The notes beneath the pieces were generated by a model. It saw only the letters and a list, made by a program, of their open reading frames with translations. It did no database searches and was not told the origin of the DNA. A stretch of 41,705 bases of DNA from a bacterium (lineage in GTDB: Bacteria > Planctomycetota > UBA1135 > GCA-002686595): assembly GCA_030428395.1 (NCBI GenBank), contig JAUIDW010000012.1, positions 1-41,705 of the forward strand, in the 5' to 3' direction. A program made the translations under genes and the position numbers. Positions 8,750-16,013 of this stretch are shown one piece after another (within the stretch, counting starts at the first letter, position 1; each line of letters begins with the position of its first letter).

Positions 8750-9991
8750 ATGGGCTTCCTGGCCACTCCCGCCCGCCGCCGCGTCCTCTTCACCGCCTAC
8801 TACTTCGTGGAGGGGGCGCCGATCGGCTTCCTGTGGTGGTCGCTCCCGTCCGTCCTGCAGGCGCAGGGCGTCGGACCCGAGCGCATCGGCGCGCTCCTGG
8901 GCTGGCTCGTCCTGCCGTGGGCGCTGAAGTGGCTCTGGGCCCCGCTCGTGGACCTGCTCCAGGGCCCGGCCTGGACCCTGCGCGGCTGGATCGGCGCCGC
9001 CCAGGTCGGGATGGTGCTCAGCCTCGCGCCGCTGCTGCTCGACGCGCAGTTCCTGCGCTCGGACCTGCTCGTCGCGTGCCTCTGCGCGCACGCGATGTTC
9101 GCCGCGACGCAGGACGCCGCCATCGACGCGCTGATGATCCGCACGACGACGCCCGCGGAGCGCGGGCAGCTCGCCGGCTGGATGCAGGTGGGCATGCTCA
9201 CGGGCCGCTCGCTCCTCGGCGGCGGCGCCCTGCTCGTGCTCCCGCGCCTGGGCGAGCGCGCGATCGTGCTCGCGCTGCTGCTCGTGGTCGCCGCCGGGCT
9301 CGGCCTGCTGGCGCTCTACCGCGCGCCGCTTCCCGCGCGGGACGCGTCGACGACGAGAGCGCGCGACCTCGCGGCCCACCTCCGCGCCGCGCTCGCCCGG
9401 CGGACGACGTGGATCGGGCTCGCCTTCGCGGCGCTGGCGGGAGCGGGCTTCGAGGCGCTCGGCGCGTTCGCCGGACCCGTCCTGACGGAGCTCGCGGGAG
9501 GCAAGACGGACGTCGCCGGACGCTTCTTCCTGACCCACGCGGTCCTGGCCATGGCCGCGGGCGGCGTCGCGGGCGGCTGGCTCACCGACCGCCTGGGCCC
9601 GCGGCGAGGGACGGTGCTCGCCGGGCTTTTCCTCGGCGCCGCGACCCTCGCGACCTCCGCGGCCCTCGGGCTGGGCCTCGCGGACGGAGCCCAGGCGCTC
9701 GTCCCCTGGCTGACAGCGGCCTACGTCGCGATCGGCTGGTTCACGGCGGCGAGCTACGCGCTCTTCATGAGCTGGACCGACGAGCGCCTCGGAGCCACCC
9801 AGTTCAGCGCCTACATGGGCGCGACCAACCTCTGCGAAGCGTGGGCCGCCGCCGCGGCCGGCCGCATGATCCCCCGCCTCGGCCACGCGACGACGTTCGG
9901 TGCGCTGTCGGGGATCGGACTGCTCGCGCTGGCCCTGACGGCGCTCGCGCGCCCCCGTGGGTCGGGCGCGCGCGAGCTCCGCCGCACCTGA
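8750..9991 (+). CDS. AmpG-like MFS transporter
   Basis: This 413-residue integral membrane protein has about 12 predicted helices. Its N-terminal half resembles AmpG and the acetyl-CoA-transporter-like MFS branch: EGAPIGFLWWSLP, LPWALKWLWAPLVDL (like AmpG FKFLWSPLMD) and ATQDAAIDALM (like SQDIVFDA). The second half carries a typical MFS loop, GGWLTDRLGPRRG. AmpG imports anhydromuropeptides for peptidoglycan recycling; that substrate is a family-based guess. ATG 8750 is chosen because the preceding 46 in-frame codons are Arg/Pro-rich and non-homologous. No Shine-Dalgarno sequence is evident. The preceding 159 bases hold only the ppc hairpin. Confidence 0.8.
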   Translation: MGFLATPARRRVLFTAYYFVEGAPIGFLWWSLPSVLQAQGVGPERIGALLGWLVLPWALKWLWAPLVDLLQGPAWTLRGWIGAAQVGMVLSLAPLLLDAQFLRSDLLVACLCAHAMFAATQDAAIDALMIRTTTPAERGQLAGWMQVGMLTGRSLLGGGALLVLPRLGERAIVLALLLVVAAGLGLLALYRAPLPARDASTTRARDLAAHLRAALARRTTWIGLAFAALAGAGFEALGAFAGPVLTELAGGKTDVAGRFFLTHAVLAMAAGGVAGGWLTDRLGPRRGTVLAGLFLGAATLATSAALGLGLADGAQALVPWLTAAYVAIGWFTAASYALFMSWTDERLGATQFSAYMGATNLCEAWAAAAAGRMIPRLGHATTFGALSGIGLLALALTALARPRGSGARELRRT

Positions 9992-10160
9992 AGGTCGGCG
10001 CCCTCCACGGCAAGTGAGCCGGGCACGACATGGTCCTCTGGAGCCCCGGCGACGCGTAGACCGCCGCGCGGAGGTCGACCTCGCCCCGGTCGATCTGCGC
10101 ACTCGGCCCCATTCGGACGGAGCCGGGCACGGTTCAGGAGGTGATCGGAGTCCCACGGCC

Positions 10161-10742
10161 ATGCTCGCCCGCAGGTGCTGGATCCCGGTCGCGCTCCTCG
10201 CGCAGCTCCTCCTGCCCTCCTGCTTCACGATCCTCGCCGTGGCCGGAACGCTGACTTACCGGGACGAGATCCTGGAGGTTCGCGCCACGGACGAGGGGGA
10301 CCTCCTGTTCACGATCGGACCGCGGCGGTCGCACCTGGACGGTCTCGGGAGGCTGCACCTCGAGGGCCCCGAGCTCGAGCGCCTGCTCGGACCCGACGCC
10401 CCGTGGCCGCGCGCGTCCGTCCCCGTCGAGCGCGGGCAATCCGACGTCGCTCCCCCGGACGCATCGGCGACCCGCGTCGTGCCGCTGCGCCGCGGGCCGC
10501 CGGGCACGTGGGAGCAACCGGCCCCGATCGGCTGGAGCGTCGTCTACTCCCCGGCGAACCCCGACGAGGCCCGACCCGAGCGCGCGCGCTTCCAGCTCCT
10601 CGTCCGCTGGACGGAGAGCGGCTCCCCGGACCGCGGCGTGGTCCTCGTGCTGACCGACGAACCCGCGACGGCGTGGGACACGCTCCGCGGGATCCTCGCC
10701 TTCAGCGCCGTGGACGTCGTGATCCTCCTGATCGCCTCGCTG
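10161..10742 (+). CDS. Putative small lipoprotein with C-terminal membrane anchor
   Basis: The N-terminus is a signal peptide with a plausible lipobox LPSC (Cys21). The body (about residues 30-175) is hydrophilic and ends in a hydrophobic stretch, AFSAVDVVILLIASL, that could be a membrane anchor. I recognise no family. The start ATG 10161 has GGAG at 10147-10150. A fuller anti-Shine-Dalgarno match, AGGAGGTGATC, lies at 10136-10146, slightly too far upstream for ideal spacing. The gene stands alone between the transporter and the hip operon. The 169 bases before it hold nothing else I can name. Confidence 0.55.
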
Positions 10743-10745
10743 TGA

Positions 10746-11052
10746 GCCGGCGGGCTCTCGCGACCGTTTCCCGGTCCGGACCTCCCGCGAGTGCCAGGGG
10801 GGAGGCCGTTCGACGTCCCGATCGGAGCGGGCCTCGGCTCACTCGTGACCGGGGCCCCACTCCGTCCCGGCTCCGTCGACGCCACCCTCGGGCTCGGTGA
10901 GCGAAGGGCCGGTGAGCGGCAGGGCCCGGCGGCGAAGCGCGAGGTCCAACCTGAGCGTGCTTGCGGTGGTGCGCGGAGGAGCCCTGATGGAGACCCCCCG
11001 ATGCCGGACCTGTCAGGCGATCCTGCTTCATGAGCGGGACCATGGAGCCGAT
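10746..11052. other. Non-coding stretch upstream of the hip operators
   Basis: About 300 bases with no gene I can support. One degenerate operator-like half-site (CGTCCCG at 10814-10820 followed by AT and CGG) is present. An ATG at 10987 with GGAGGAG five bases upstream opens a frame that runs without a stop into hipB. It would add 53 residues, including a CRTC motif, but would place both strong operators inside coding sequence, so I treat it as an alternative start only. Confidence 0.4.
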
Positions 11053-11072
11053 TTCGTCCCGTTCGGGACGAA
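11053..11072. promoter_or_regulatory. hip operator O1 (perfect palindrome)
   Basis: TTCGTCCCGTTCGGGACGAA: two 9-base arms in perfect inverted symmetry around a 2-base centre. It shares the CGTCCCG-N2-CGGGACG core with the operator 60 bases downstream. The likely ligand is the HipB repressor encoded just downstream; HipB-family proteins bind palindromic operators and autoregulate. Confidence 0.75.
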
Positions 11073-11111
11073 TTGCGGCCAATCAGAACAAAAATCGAGC
11101 TCCGCACCGGC

Positions 11112-11133
11112 AATCGTCCCGCTCGGGACGATT
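11112..11133. promoter_or_regulatory. hip operator O2 (perfect palindrome)
   Basis: The 10-base arms AATCGTCCCG and CGGGACGATT surround a CT centre. Centre-to-centre distance from O1 is exactly 60 bases. It abuts the TACACT element at 11133-11138, so occupancy would block the promoter. Confidence 0.75.
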
Positions 11134-11138
11134 ACACT
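11133..11138 (+). promoter_or_regulatory. Putative hip -10 element
   Basis: TACACT lies seven bases before the hipB ATG at 11146. No ribosome binding site lies between them, so the hip mRNA is probably leaderless. Its first base overlaps the end of operator O2. Confidence 0.45.
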
Positions 11139-11145
11139 CCCATCC

Positions 11146-11400
11146 ATGAGGCGAGGGCCTTCCACCACCACAGCACACCCCGATCGGGATGATGCCGTTG
11201 GACAGGTCGTCCGGAAACTCCGCCGGGCGGCAGGGATGACGCAGGTCGAGCTGGCGGAGCTGGTCGGCGTGGGGCCCCGGATCGTCGGAGAGCTGGAGCG
11301 CGGCAAGCCCACGGTCCGCATGGACGTCGCCAACCGCATCCTGGCGGCGTTCGGCCTCGAGCTCGGCGCCGTTCCGCGCAAGAGGGACGGCACCCCGTGA
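11146..11400 (+). CDS. hipB: HipB-like antitoxin and repressor (XRE-family HTH)
   Basis: This 84-residue protein has a helix-turn-helix of the Cro/XRE type at about residues 18-72: GMTQVELAELVGVGPRIVGELERGKPTVRMD. That is the consensus of HipB DNA-binding partners of HipA kinases. It should bind the two upstream palindromes and repress the operon. The start ATG 11146 follows the operators directly; the alternative upstream start at 10987 would add 53 residues. The stop overlaps the hipS start by GTGA. A weaker third operator-like site (CCCGATCGGG followed by ATGAT) lies inside this gene at about 11179-11193. GC content is visibly lower than in the housekeeping neighbours, which suggests acquisition. 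Confidence 0.9.
   Translation: MRRGPSTTTAHPDRDDAVGQVVRKLRRAAGMTQVELAELVGVGPRIVGELERGKPTVRMDVANRILAAFGLELGAVPRKRDGTP
11179..11193. promoter_or_regulatory. Possible intragenic hip operator O3 (degenerate)
   Basis: CCCGATCGGG followed by ATGAT keeps the CCCG-N2-CGGG core, and one arm (CGGGATGAT) differs from the O2 arm by one base. Its centre is 61 bases from the centre of O2, continuing the 60-bp period. It is weaker than O1 and O2 and could be chance in GC-rich DNA. Confidence 0.3.
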
Positions 11401-11753
11401 GGGCGACCCGGGGCAACTCCCGACGAACGACGGGACGGCGGGCGCGGGTACGCCTGGACGGGCGCCCTTGCGGTTGGCTCGTGGAGCTGGCTGGGGGCGG
11501 TTCGCGGTTCGTCTACGACGCCGCCTGGCTGGCCCGAGACGACGCCGTCCCCGTGTCGCTCACGATGCCCCTCGCGCGGGGGGTCTACGAGAGCCCGACG
11601 CTCCTCCCCTACTTCGCCAACCTCCTACCGGAGGGCTGGCTGCTCGAGCTGACGACGCGGCGCCTCAAGGTCTCGCGCGACGATGCCTTCGGGCTGGTGC
11701 TCGCAACCTGCGCGGACTGCGTGGGAGCGGTCGAGGTGGTGAAGCCACGATGA
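11397..11753 (+). CDS. hipS: HipS-like protein: free-standing HipA N-terminal domain
   Basis: This 118-residue protein corresponds to the N-terminal subdomain of HipA alone: RVRLDGRPCGWLVEL, FVYDAAWL, VPVSLTMPLARGVYES, then the hallmark PYFANLLPEGWLLEL (about 71-85) and DCVGAVEVV. It has no kinase residues. In the described tripartite HipBST systems this small protein is the antitoxin that neutralises the separate kinase HipT; the same role is inferred here. The GTG at 11397 overlaps the hipB stop, and its own stop overlaps the hipT start (ATGA at 11750-11753). The overlap looks designed rather than a recent frameshift, because hipT begins with its own conserved Cys-containing N-terminus. Confidence 0.88.
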   Translation: MRATRGNSRRTTGRRARVRLDGRPCGWLVELAGGGSRFVYDAAWLARDDAVPVSLTMPLARGVYESPTLLPYFANLLPEGWLLELTTRRLKVSRDDAFGLVLATCADCVGAVEVVKPR

Positions 11754-12664
11754 CACGCTGCCACGTGTGCATGGACCCGCTTCCGACCGGGACCTACCAC
11801 GAGCCCTGCCTGGTCGACCTGTTCGGCGTCCCCCGGGCGCCCTTCGTCGACGTCGACCTGGCACGCCTCCAGACCCTGGCGCTGTCGATGGTCGGGCGCA
11901 GCTCGCTGTCGGGAGCCCAGCGCAAGATCTCCGCGACGCTCGACGACGAGCGCGCGACGCTCTCGCTCGCCATCGAGGGTGGACTCTACATACTGAAACC
12001 CCAGGCGTCGGCGTTCGAGGAGTTGCCCGAGATCGAGTGGGTCACCCAGCGCCTCGCGGCATGCGCGGGCATCGAGGTTCCCCCCGCCGGGCTGGTCGCG
12101 CTGGCGGACGGCACGCGAGCCTACGTCGTCCGGCGCTTCGACCGCGACCCCGGGGGCAAGCTCGCCATGGAGGACTTCTGCCAGCTCGCCGAGCTCCCCC
12201 CGGCCGCCAAGTACGACGGCAGCGCGGAGCTCTGCGGCAGGATCGTAGACCGTTACGCGAGCCAGCCGCTGGTGGAGCTCCTGCGACTCTTCCGGCAACT
12301 CGTGTTCAACTGGTGGGTGGGCAACGGCGACCTGCACCTGAAGAACCTGGCTCTCCTGCGCGGCCCCGACGGGCTTCACCGCCTCTCTCCAGCCTACGAC
12401 CAGGTCGCCACCCGCGTCGTGATCGCAGACGACCCGCTCGCTCTCCCGGTTGGCGGCAAGCGAGACAACCTGAAGCGCTCGACCTGGCTGACACTCGCAC
12501 GCACCTACGGCCTCGGTCCACGCGCGGCCGATCGAGTGCTTTCCGAGATCGCCGCGGGTCTCGAGAATGCCCTGGCAGCCTTGACCGAAGCCCCCCTGAG
12601 CCCTGGTGCCATCGACACCTACTGCAGGACGCTCCGCCAGCGGACCGCCACCCTCGCCGGTTGA
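11750..12664 (+). CDS. hipT: HipT-like serine/threonine kinase toxin (HipA C-terminal domain)
   Basis: This 304-residue HipA-family kinase lacks the N-terminal HipA subdomain. Visible parts: a Gly-rich loop region with S-L-S-G at 52-55, the likely autophosphorylation loop; Lys83 in YILKPQ; RRFDRD at 129-133; the catalytic loop GNGDLHLKN with Asp194 and Asn199; and the metal-binding AYDQ with Asp217. All key kinase residues appear intact, so it should be active. HipA and HipT kinases phosphorylate aminoacyl-tRNA synthetases (GltX for HipA, TrpS for E. coli HipT); the target here is unknown. Residues 4-20 contain C-x2-C-x9-H-x2-C, a zinc-knuckle-like motif. It is convergent with the methyltransferase gene, 15 bases apart. 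Confidence 0.9.
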   Translation: MTRCHVCMDPLPTGTYHEPCLVDLFGVPRAPFVDVDLARLQTLALSMVGRSSLSGAQRKISATLDDERATLSLAIEGGLYILKPQASAFEELPEIEWVTQRLAACAGIEVPPAGLVALADGTRAYVVRRFDRDPGGKLAMEDFCQLAELPPAAKYDGSAELCGRIVDRYASQPLVELLRLFRQLVFNWWVGNGDLHLKNLALLRGPDGLHRLSPAYDQVATRVVIADDPLALPVGGKRDNLKRSTWLTLARTYGLGPRAADRVLSEIAAGLENALAALTEAPLSPGAIDTYCRTLRQRTATLAG

Positions 12665-12679
12665 CGCGGCCGGCCCCCC

Positions 12680-13630
12680 CTACGCCTCCCTCCGGCGCAG
12701 GCGCGCGACGAAGAACGCCTCGGTGTCCGGGGTCGGCAGGAGGCGCGCCGCGCGCGGGGTGGTCGAGTGGAAGGTGCGGCCTTCCCACTGCGCGACGGCG
12801 GGGACGGCGCCGGGCGGGGCGAGGTCTACGGGGAGGAGCTCGGCGGCGCCGGTGGCGAGGACGGTCTGGAGGACCTCCTCGTTCTCCTCGGGGGAGAGGG
12901 TGCACGTCGAGTAGACGACGGTGCCGCCGGGGCGGACGAGCTCGAGGGCGGCGGCGAGCAGCTCGCGCTGGAGCGCGGCGCGCTTGGCGACGACGGCGGG
13001 CGACCAGCCGCGCCAGGTCTCCGGGCGGTCGGTGCGGAAGCGGCCCTCGGAGCTGCACGGGGCGTCGAGCAGGACGCGGTCGAAGCTCGCGGCGCGCGCG
13101 GGCAGCAGCCGCTTCGCACCGCCGCGGACCAGCTCGCACGCGTCCGCGCAGCCCTGCAGGCGCACGAGGGCCTTCAGCTTCTCGAAGCGCACGGGCGACG
13201 CGTCGCAGGCCACGATCGTGCCGCGTCCGCCCATCGCGGCGGCCATCTGCGTGGTCTTGCCGCCCGGCGCGGCGCACATGTCGAGCACGGCCTCGCCGGG
13301 CCGCGGGTCCAGCACCATGGGCGGCACCATGCTGGCGAGCCCCTGCACGCACAGCTCGCCGGCGCGGTACGCCGCGGTCGCGCGCAGGTCGGCGTCGGTG
13401 CCCGCGCGCAGCACGAAGGCGAACGGACACCACGCGACGGGCTCGATCCCGAGGCCGGCCGCCTCGAGCTCGCGGCGCACGTCGTCGGGCGCGCGGCGCG
13501 CGACGTTCGCGCGGAACGTCGTCGGGCGCTCGAGGTCGAACGTGGCCCGCACGTCGGCGAGGCGCTCCGCCGGCACGAGCCGGGCGAGCCGGTCCAGGAA
13601 CTCGGCGGGCAGCTCGGGATGGCGTTCCAT
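12680..13630 (-). CDS. RsmB/RsmF-type (NOL1/NOP2/Sun) RNA m5C methyltransferase
   Basis: This 316-residue SAM-dependent enzyme methylates C5 of cytosine in rRNA or tRNA. It has the SAM-binding motif DMCAAPGGKTTQM (about 117-129), DAPCSSEGRF with the first essential Cys192, and STCTLSPEENE with the second Cys243; the two-Cys arrangement defines this family. There is no N-terminal NusB-like domain as in RsmB, so it is closer in build to RsmF and archaeal/eukaryotic NSUN proteins. The exact target base is not predictable. ATG 13630 lacks a clear ribosome binding site. It lies downstream of rarA on the same strand with a 261-base gap containing a strong hairpin. Confidence 0.9.
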   Translation of the reverse strand: MERHPELPAEFLDRLARLVPAERLADVRATFDLERPTTFRANVARRAPDDVRRELEAAGLGIEPVAWCPFAFVLRAGTDADLRATAAYRAGELCVQGLASMVPPMVLDPRPGEAVLDMCAAPGGKTTQMAAAMGGRGTIVACDASPVRFEKLKALVRLQGCADACELVRGGAKRLLPARAASFDRVLLDAPCSSEGRFRTDRPETWRGWSPAVVAKRAALQRELLAAALELVRPGGTVVYSTCTLSPEENEEVLQTVLATGAAELLPVDLAPPGAVPAVAQWEGRTFHSTTPRAARLLPTPDTEAFFVARLRRREA

Positions 13631-13724
13631 GGGCGCGGGGGCCGTCGCGGCGGGCCGGAGACGGAGGGGGCGACGAACGGTGCGTCGACCCGCGTGCCGT
13701 ATGCCGCGGCGGCCGGCGGCGCAA

Positions 13725-13763
13725 ACGACGGAGGCCCGACCGCGTGCGGCCGAGCCTCGTCGT
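13725..13763 (-). terminator. Long hairpin between rarA and the methyltransferase gene
   Basis: Reading the minus strand, about 17 base pairs (including two G-U wobbles and one bulged C) close a 4-base loop. The outer arms are ACGACG and CGTCGT, and the stem is followed by TTT. It lies about 130 bases beyond the rarA stop. It is the best intrinsic-terminator candidate in the window, though the T run is short. Confidence 0.5.
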
Positions 13764-13891
13764 GCGTTGCGTTCTTTCGTGCGCCCTCCCTCGGAACCTC
13801 CCGGAAGGGAACCTCCTCGCTCGAGCGCGGAGCCCTTCTATTCCGCCGGAAACCCTCGAACAAGCGCTTTTTGGGCGGAATCGAGGGCGCC

Positions 13892-15193
13892 TCAGCCGTC
13901 GCCGTCGTCCGCCTGGGGCCCCGATGCCAGGTAGTCGCGCCCCTCCAGCCCCGGCGGCAGGCACGTCATCTCGTCCACGGCCGCGGGGTCGTCGTGGGCG
14001 TAGCGGTAGCCCTCGCCGTACCCGGCGGCCCGCATGAGCCCGGTCGAGGCGTTGCGCAGGTGCAGCGGCACGGGCTCCACGGCGGTGGCCTGCACGTCCT
14101 CGCGGGCGCGCCCGTAGGCCCGGTACACGGCGTTGCTCTTGGGCGCCCGGGCCAGGTAGACGGCCACCTGCACGAGCGCCAGCTCGCCCTCGGGCGAGCC
14201 CAGCCGGCGCCAGGTGGCGTCGCCGTCGAGCGCCACGGACAGGGCGCGCGGGTCGGCGATCCCGACGTCCTCGACCGCCATGCGGATCAGGCGGCGCGAC
14301 ACGAACACGCGGTCCTCGCCGGCCTCGAGCAGGCGCGTCAGCCAGTAGATCGACGCGCTGGCGTCGCTGTTGCGGACGCTCTTGTGCAGCGCGGAGATCA
14401 GGTTGTAGTGCTCCTCGCCGCTCTTGTCGTGCGCCACGACCTTGCGCTGCAGCGCCTCGTCCAGCACGCGGTCGTCCAGCGCGCCGCCGTCGGGCAGCAG
14501 GGTCGCGGCGGTCTCCAGCAGGTTCAGCGCGCGCCGCGCGTCGCCGTCGGCCGCGCGGGCGATCCGCGCGAGCGCCTCGTCGCCGGCCGCGACGGTGCCG
14601 GCCAGGCCGCGCTCGTCCTCGAGCGCGCGGCGCAGCACGACCACGAGGTCCTCGACCTCGAGCGGCTGCAGCACGACGGTGCGCGAGCGCGACAGCAGCG
14701 CGCCGTTGACCTCGAAGGACGGGTTCTCGGTCGTCGCGCCGATCAGCAGGATGTCGCCGCGCTCGACGAACGGCAGGAAGGCGTCCTGCTGCGCCTTGTT
14801 GAAGCGGTGGATCTCGTCGACGAAAAGCAGCGTGCGCGCGCCCGTGCGGCGGCGGACGGCCTGCGCGTCGGCCATGACCGCGCGCACCTCCTTGATGCCG
14901 GACAGCACGGCGGAGAACGGCACGAAGCGCATGTCGCTGGCGCGCGCGATCAGCCGCGCCAGGGTCGTCTTGCCGCAACCCGGAGGGCCCCACAGGATCC
15001 AGCTCTGCCCCGGCCAGCCCTCCAGCGCGCGCCGCAGGATGCGCCCCTCGCCCAGCAGGTGCGCCTGCCCGACGACCTCGTCCAGCGCGCGCGGCCGCAG
15101 GCGGTCGGCGAGCGGCGCGTCCGCCGCCGGCTCCTCGAGCTCAGGCGCCGCGCGCTCCTGCGGCTCGAGGTCGCCGAACAGCCCGCCGCTCAC
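13892..15193 (-). CDS. rarA: Replication-associated recombination protein RarA (MgsA)
   Basis: This 433-residue clamp-loader-like AAA+ ATPase acts at stalled replication forks. Walker A is GPPGCGKT (69-76), Walker B with the helicase-like signature is LLFVDEIHRFNKAQQD (122-137), sensor 1 is GATTENPSF (152-160), and sensor 2 ARRALN is downstream. The C-terminal part has the family's HYNLISALHKSVRNSD and the tetramerisation region ending DYLASG. The N-terminus SGGLFGDLE is typical of the family. The GTG start at 15193 overlaps the stop of the upstream SpoU-type gene (GTGA), so the pair is co-translated. Confidence 0.95.
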   Translation of the reverse strand: MSGGLFGDLEPQERAAPELEEPAADAPLADRLRPRALDEVVGQAHLLGEGRILRRALEGWPGQSWILWGPPGCGKTTLARLIARASDMRFVPFSAVLSGIKEVRAVMADAQAVRRRTGARTLLFVDEIHRFNKAQQDAFLPFVERGDILLIGATTENPSFEVNGALLSRSRTVVLQPLEVEDLVVVLRRALEDERGLAGTVAAGDEALARIARAADGDARRALNLLETAATLLPDGGALDDRVLDEALQRKVVAHDKSGEEHYNLISALHKSVRNSDASASIYWLTRLLEAGEDRVFVSRRLIRMAVEDVGIADPRALSVALDGDATWRRLGSPEGELALVQVAVYLARAPKSNAVYRAYGRAREDVQATAVEPVPLHLRNASTGLMRAAGYGEGYRYAHDDPAAVDEMTCLPPGLEGRDYLASGPQADDGDG

Positions 15194-15981
15194 GACGGCA
15201 CCCCCCGGGCCGCGCGCCCGGCGGCGAACAGCAGCACCGACGCGGCGGCCGTGACGTTGAGGGACTCGACGTCGCCCGCCATCGGGATCGTCACGGCCTC
15301 GAAGCCGTCGGCGACCGGCGGCAGCGCGCCCGTCTCGGCGCCGACCCACAGGGCGACGTCCCCCGACCAGTCGAAGCGCGCGGGGTCGAGGCCGCCGCGA
15401 GTGGCCGCGCGGACCTGCCGCAGGCCGGTGGCGCGCAGCTCGCCCGCCAGGCGCTCGGCGTCGTCCGCCACGTGCACAGGCAGCCGCAGCACGCTGCCCA
15501 TCGAGCCGCGCACGACCTTGGCGTTCCAGGGGCTCGCCCCGCCGCGCACCAGGGCGACCCCGCGGGCCCCAGCCGCCTCGGCCGAGCGCACCAGCGCTCC
15601 CAGGTTCCCGGGGTCGGCGACGCCCGCGACGACCAGCACCAGGCCCCCCGGGGGCCCGTCGAGCAGGCGGGACAGCGGGGCCGGGTCCGGGGGGGCGCCC
15701 ACCGCCAGGATGCCCGGCGAGGTGACCAGGTCGCCCAGCCGCGCGAGCAGCGCGGGGTCCACGCGCGTCACCTCGCACCCGTCCGCCTCGAGCGCGGCCG
15801 CGCGGTCCTCGCGGTCGGCCGCCACGAGCAAGAGCTCGAGCGCGACGCCGGCCCGCCGGGCGTCGTCCACCAGCCGGTCCCCCTCGAGCAGGAGCGCCGG
15901 CCGCGGCTTGCCGGACCGCGCGGCGCGCACGCGCTTGACGATCGGGTTCGAGGCCGACCGCACCACCGGTTTCGGGGCCAT
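15190..15981 (-). CDS. SpoU/TrmH-family RNA 2'-O-methyltransferase
   Basis: This protein of about 263 residues methylates the ribose 2'-OH of rRNA or tRNA. It has an N-terminal substrate-binding region starting SASNPIVKRVRAAR, then the SPOUT trefoil-knot domain: ADPGNLGALVRSAEAAGA (about 122-139), ALWVGAETGALPP, and IPMAGDVESLNVTAAASVLLF, which forms the SAM-binding knot. The target base cannot be told. I chose ATG 15981; an in-frame ATG at 15999 would overlap the likely -10 element. It is divergent from rsgA and overlaps rarA by four bases. Confidence 0.9.
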   Translation of the reverse strand: MAPKPVVRSASNPIVKRVRAARSGKPRPALLLEGDRLVDDARRAGVALELLLVAADREDRAAALEADGCEVTRVDPALLARLGDLVTSPGILAVGAPPDPAPLSRLLDGPPGGLVLVVAGVADPGNLGALVRSAEAAGARGVALVRGGASPWNAKVVRGSMGSVLRLPVHVADDAERLAGELRATGLRQVRAATRGGLDPARFDWSGDVALWVGAETGALPPVADGFEAVTIPMAGDVESLNVTAAASVLLFAAGRAARGVPS

Positions 15982-15993
15982 CACGGGGTGTCT

Positions 15994-16000
15994 TACCATA
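15994..16000. promoter_or_regulatory. Overlapping divergent -10 elements (spoU-type gene / rsgA)
   Basis: The 7-base stretch TACCATA reads TACCAT on the plus strand, 14 bases before the rsgA ATG. It reads TATGGT on the minus strand, about 13 bases before the SpoU-gene ATG at 15981. Both would be TANNNT -10 elements occupying nearly the same bases, so the two promoters may be mutually exclusive. Confidence 0.4.
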
Positions 16001-16013
16001 CGGGGCGCCGCCC

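Noticed and set aside
5747-10228. 1493-codon open frame on the minus strand
   Set aside because: It runs antisense to ppc and the AmpG-like gene, is extremely Arg/Gly/Glu/Ala-rich and has no domain. Long antisense frames are expected at this GC content.
10814-10825. Possible fourth hip operator (CGTCCCG-AT-CGG)
   Set aside because: Only one half-site is intact and CCCGATCGG is common in such GC-rich DNA. The fit to the 60-bp period could be chance.
10987-11145. N-terminally extended HipB starting at ATG 10987
   Set aside because: The ribosome binding site is good, but the extension would cover both strong operators and the likely -10 element and shows no HipB homology. Kept only as an alternative start.
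11397-12664. Reading hipS/hipT as one frameshifted hipA pseudogene
   Set aside because: hipT has its own conserved N-terminal Cys motif, the overlap is the same ATGA type used elsewhere in the window, and the kinase residues are intact. This matches HipBST better than decay.
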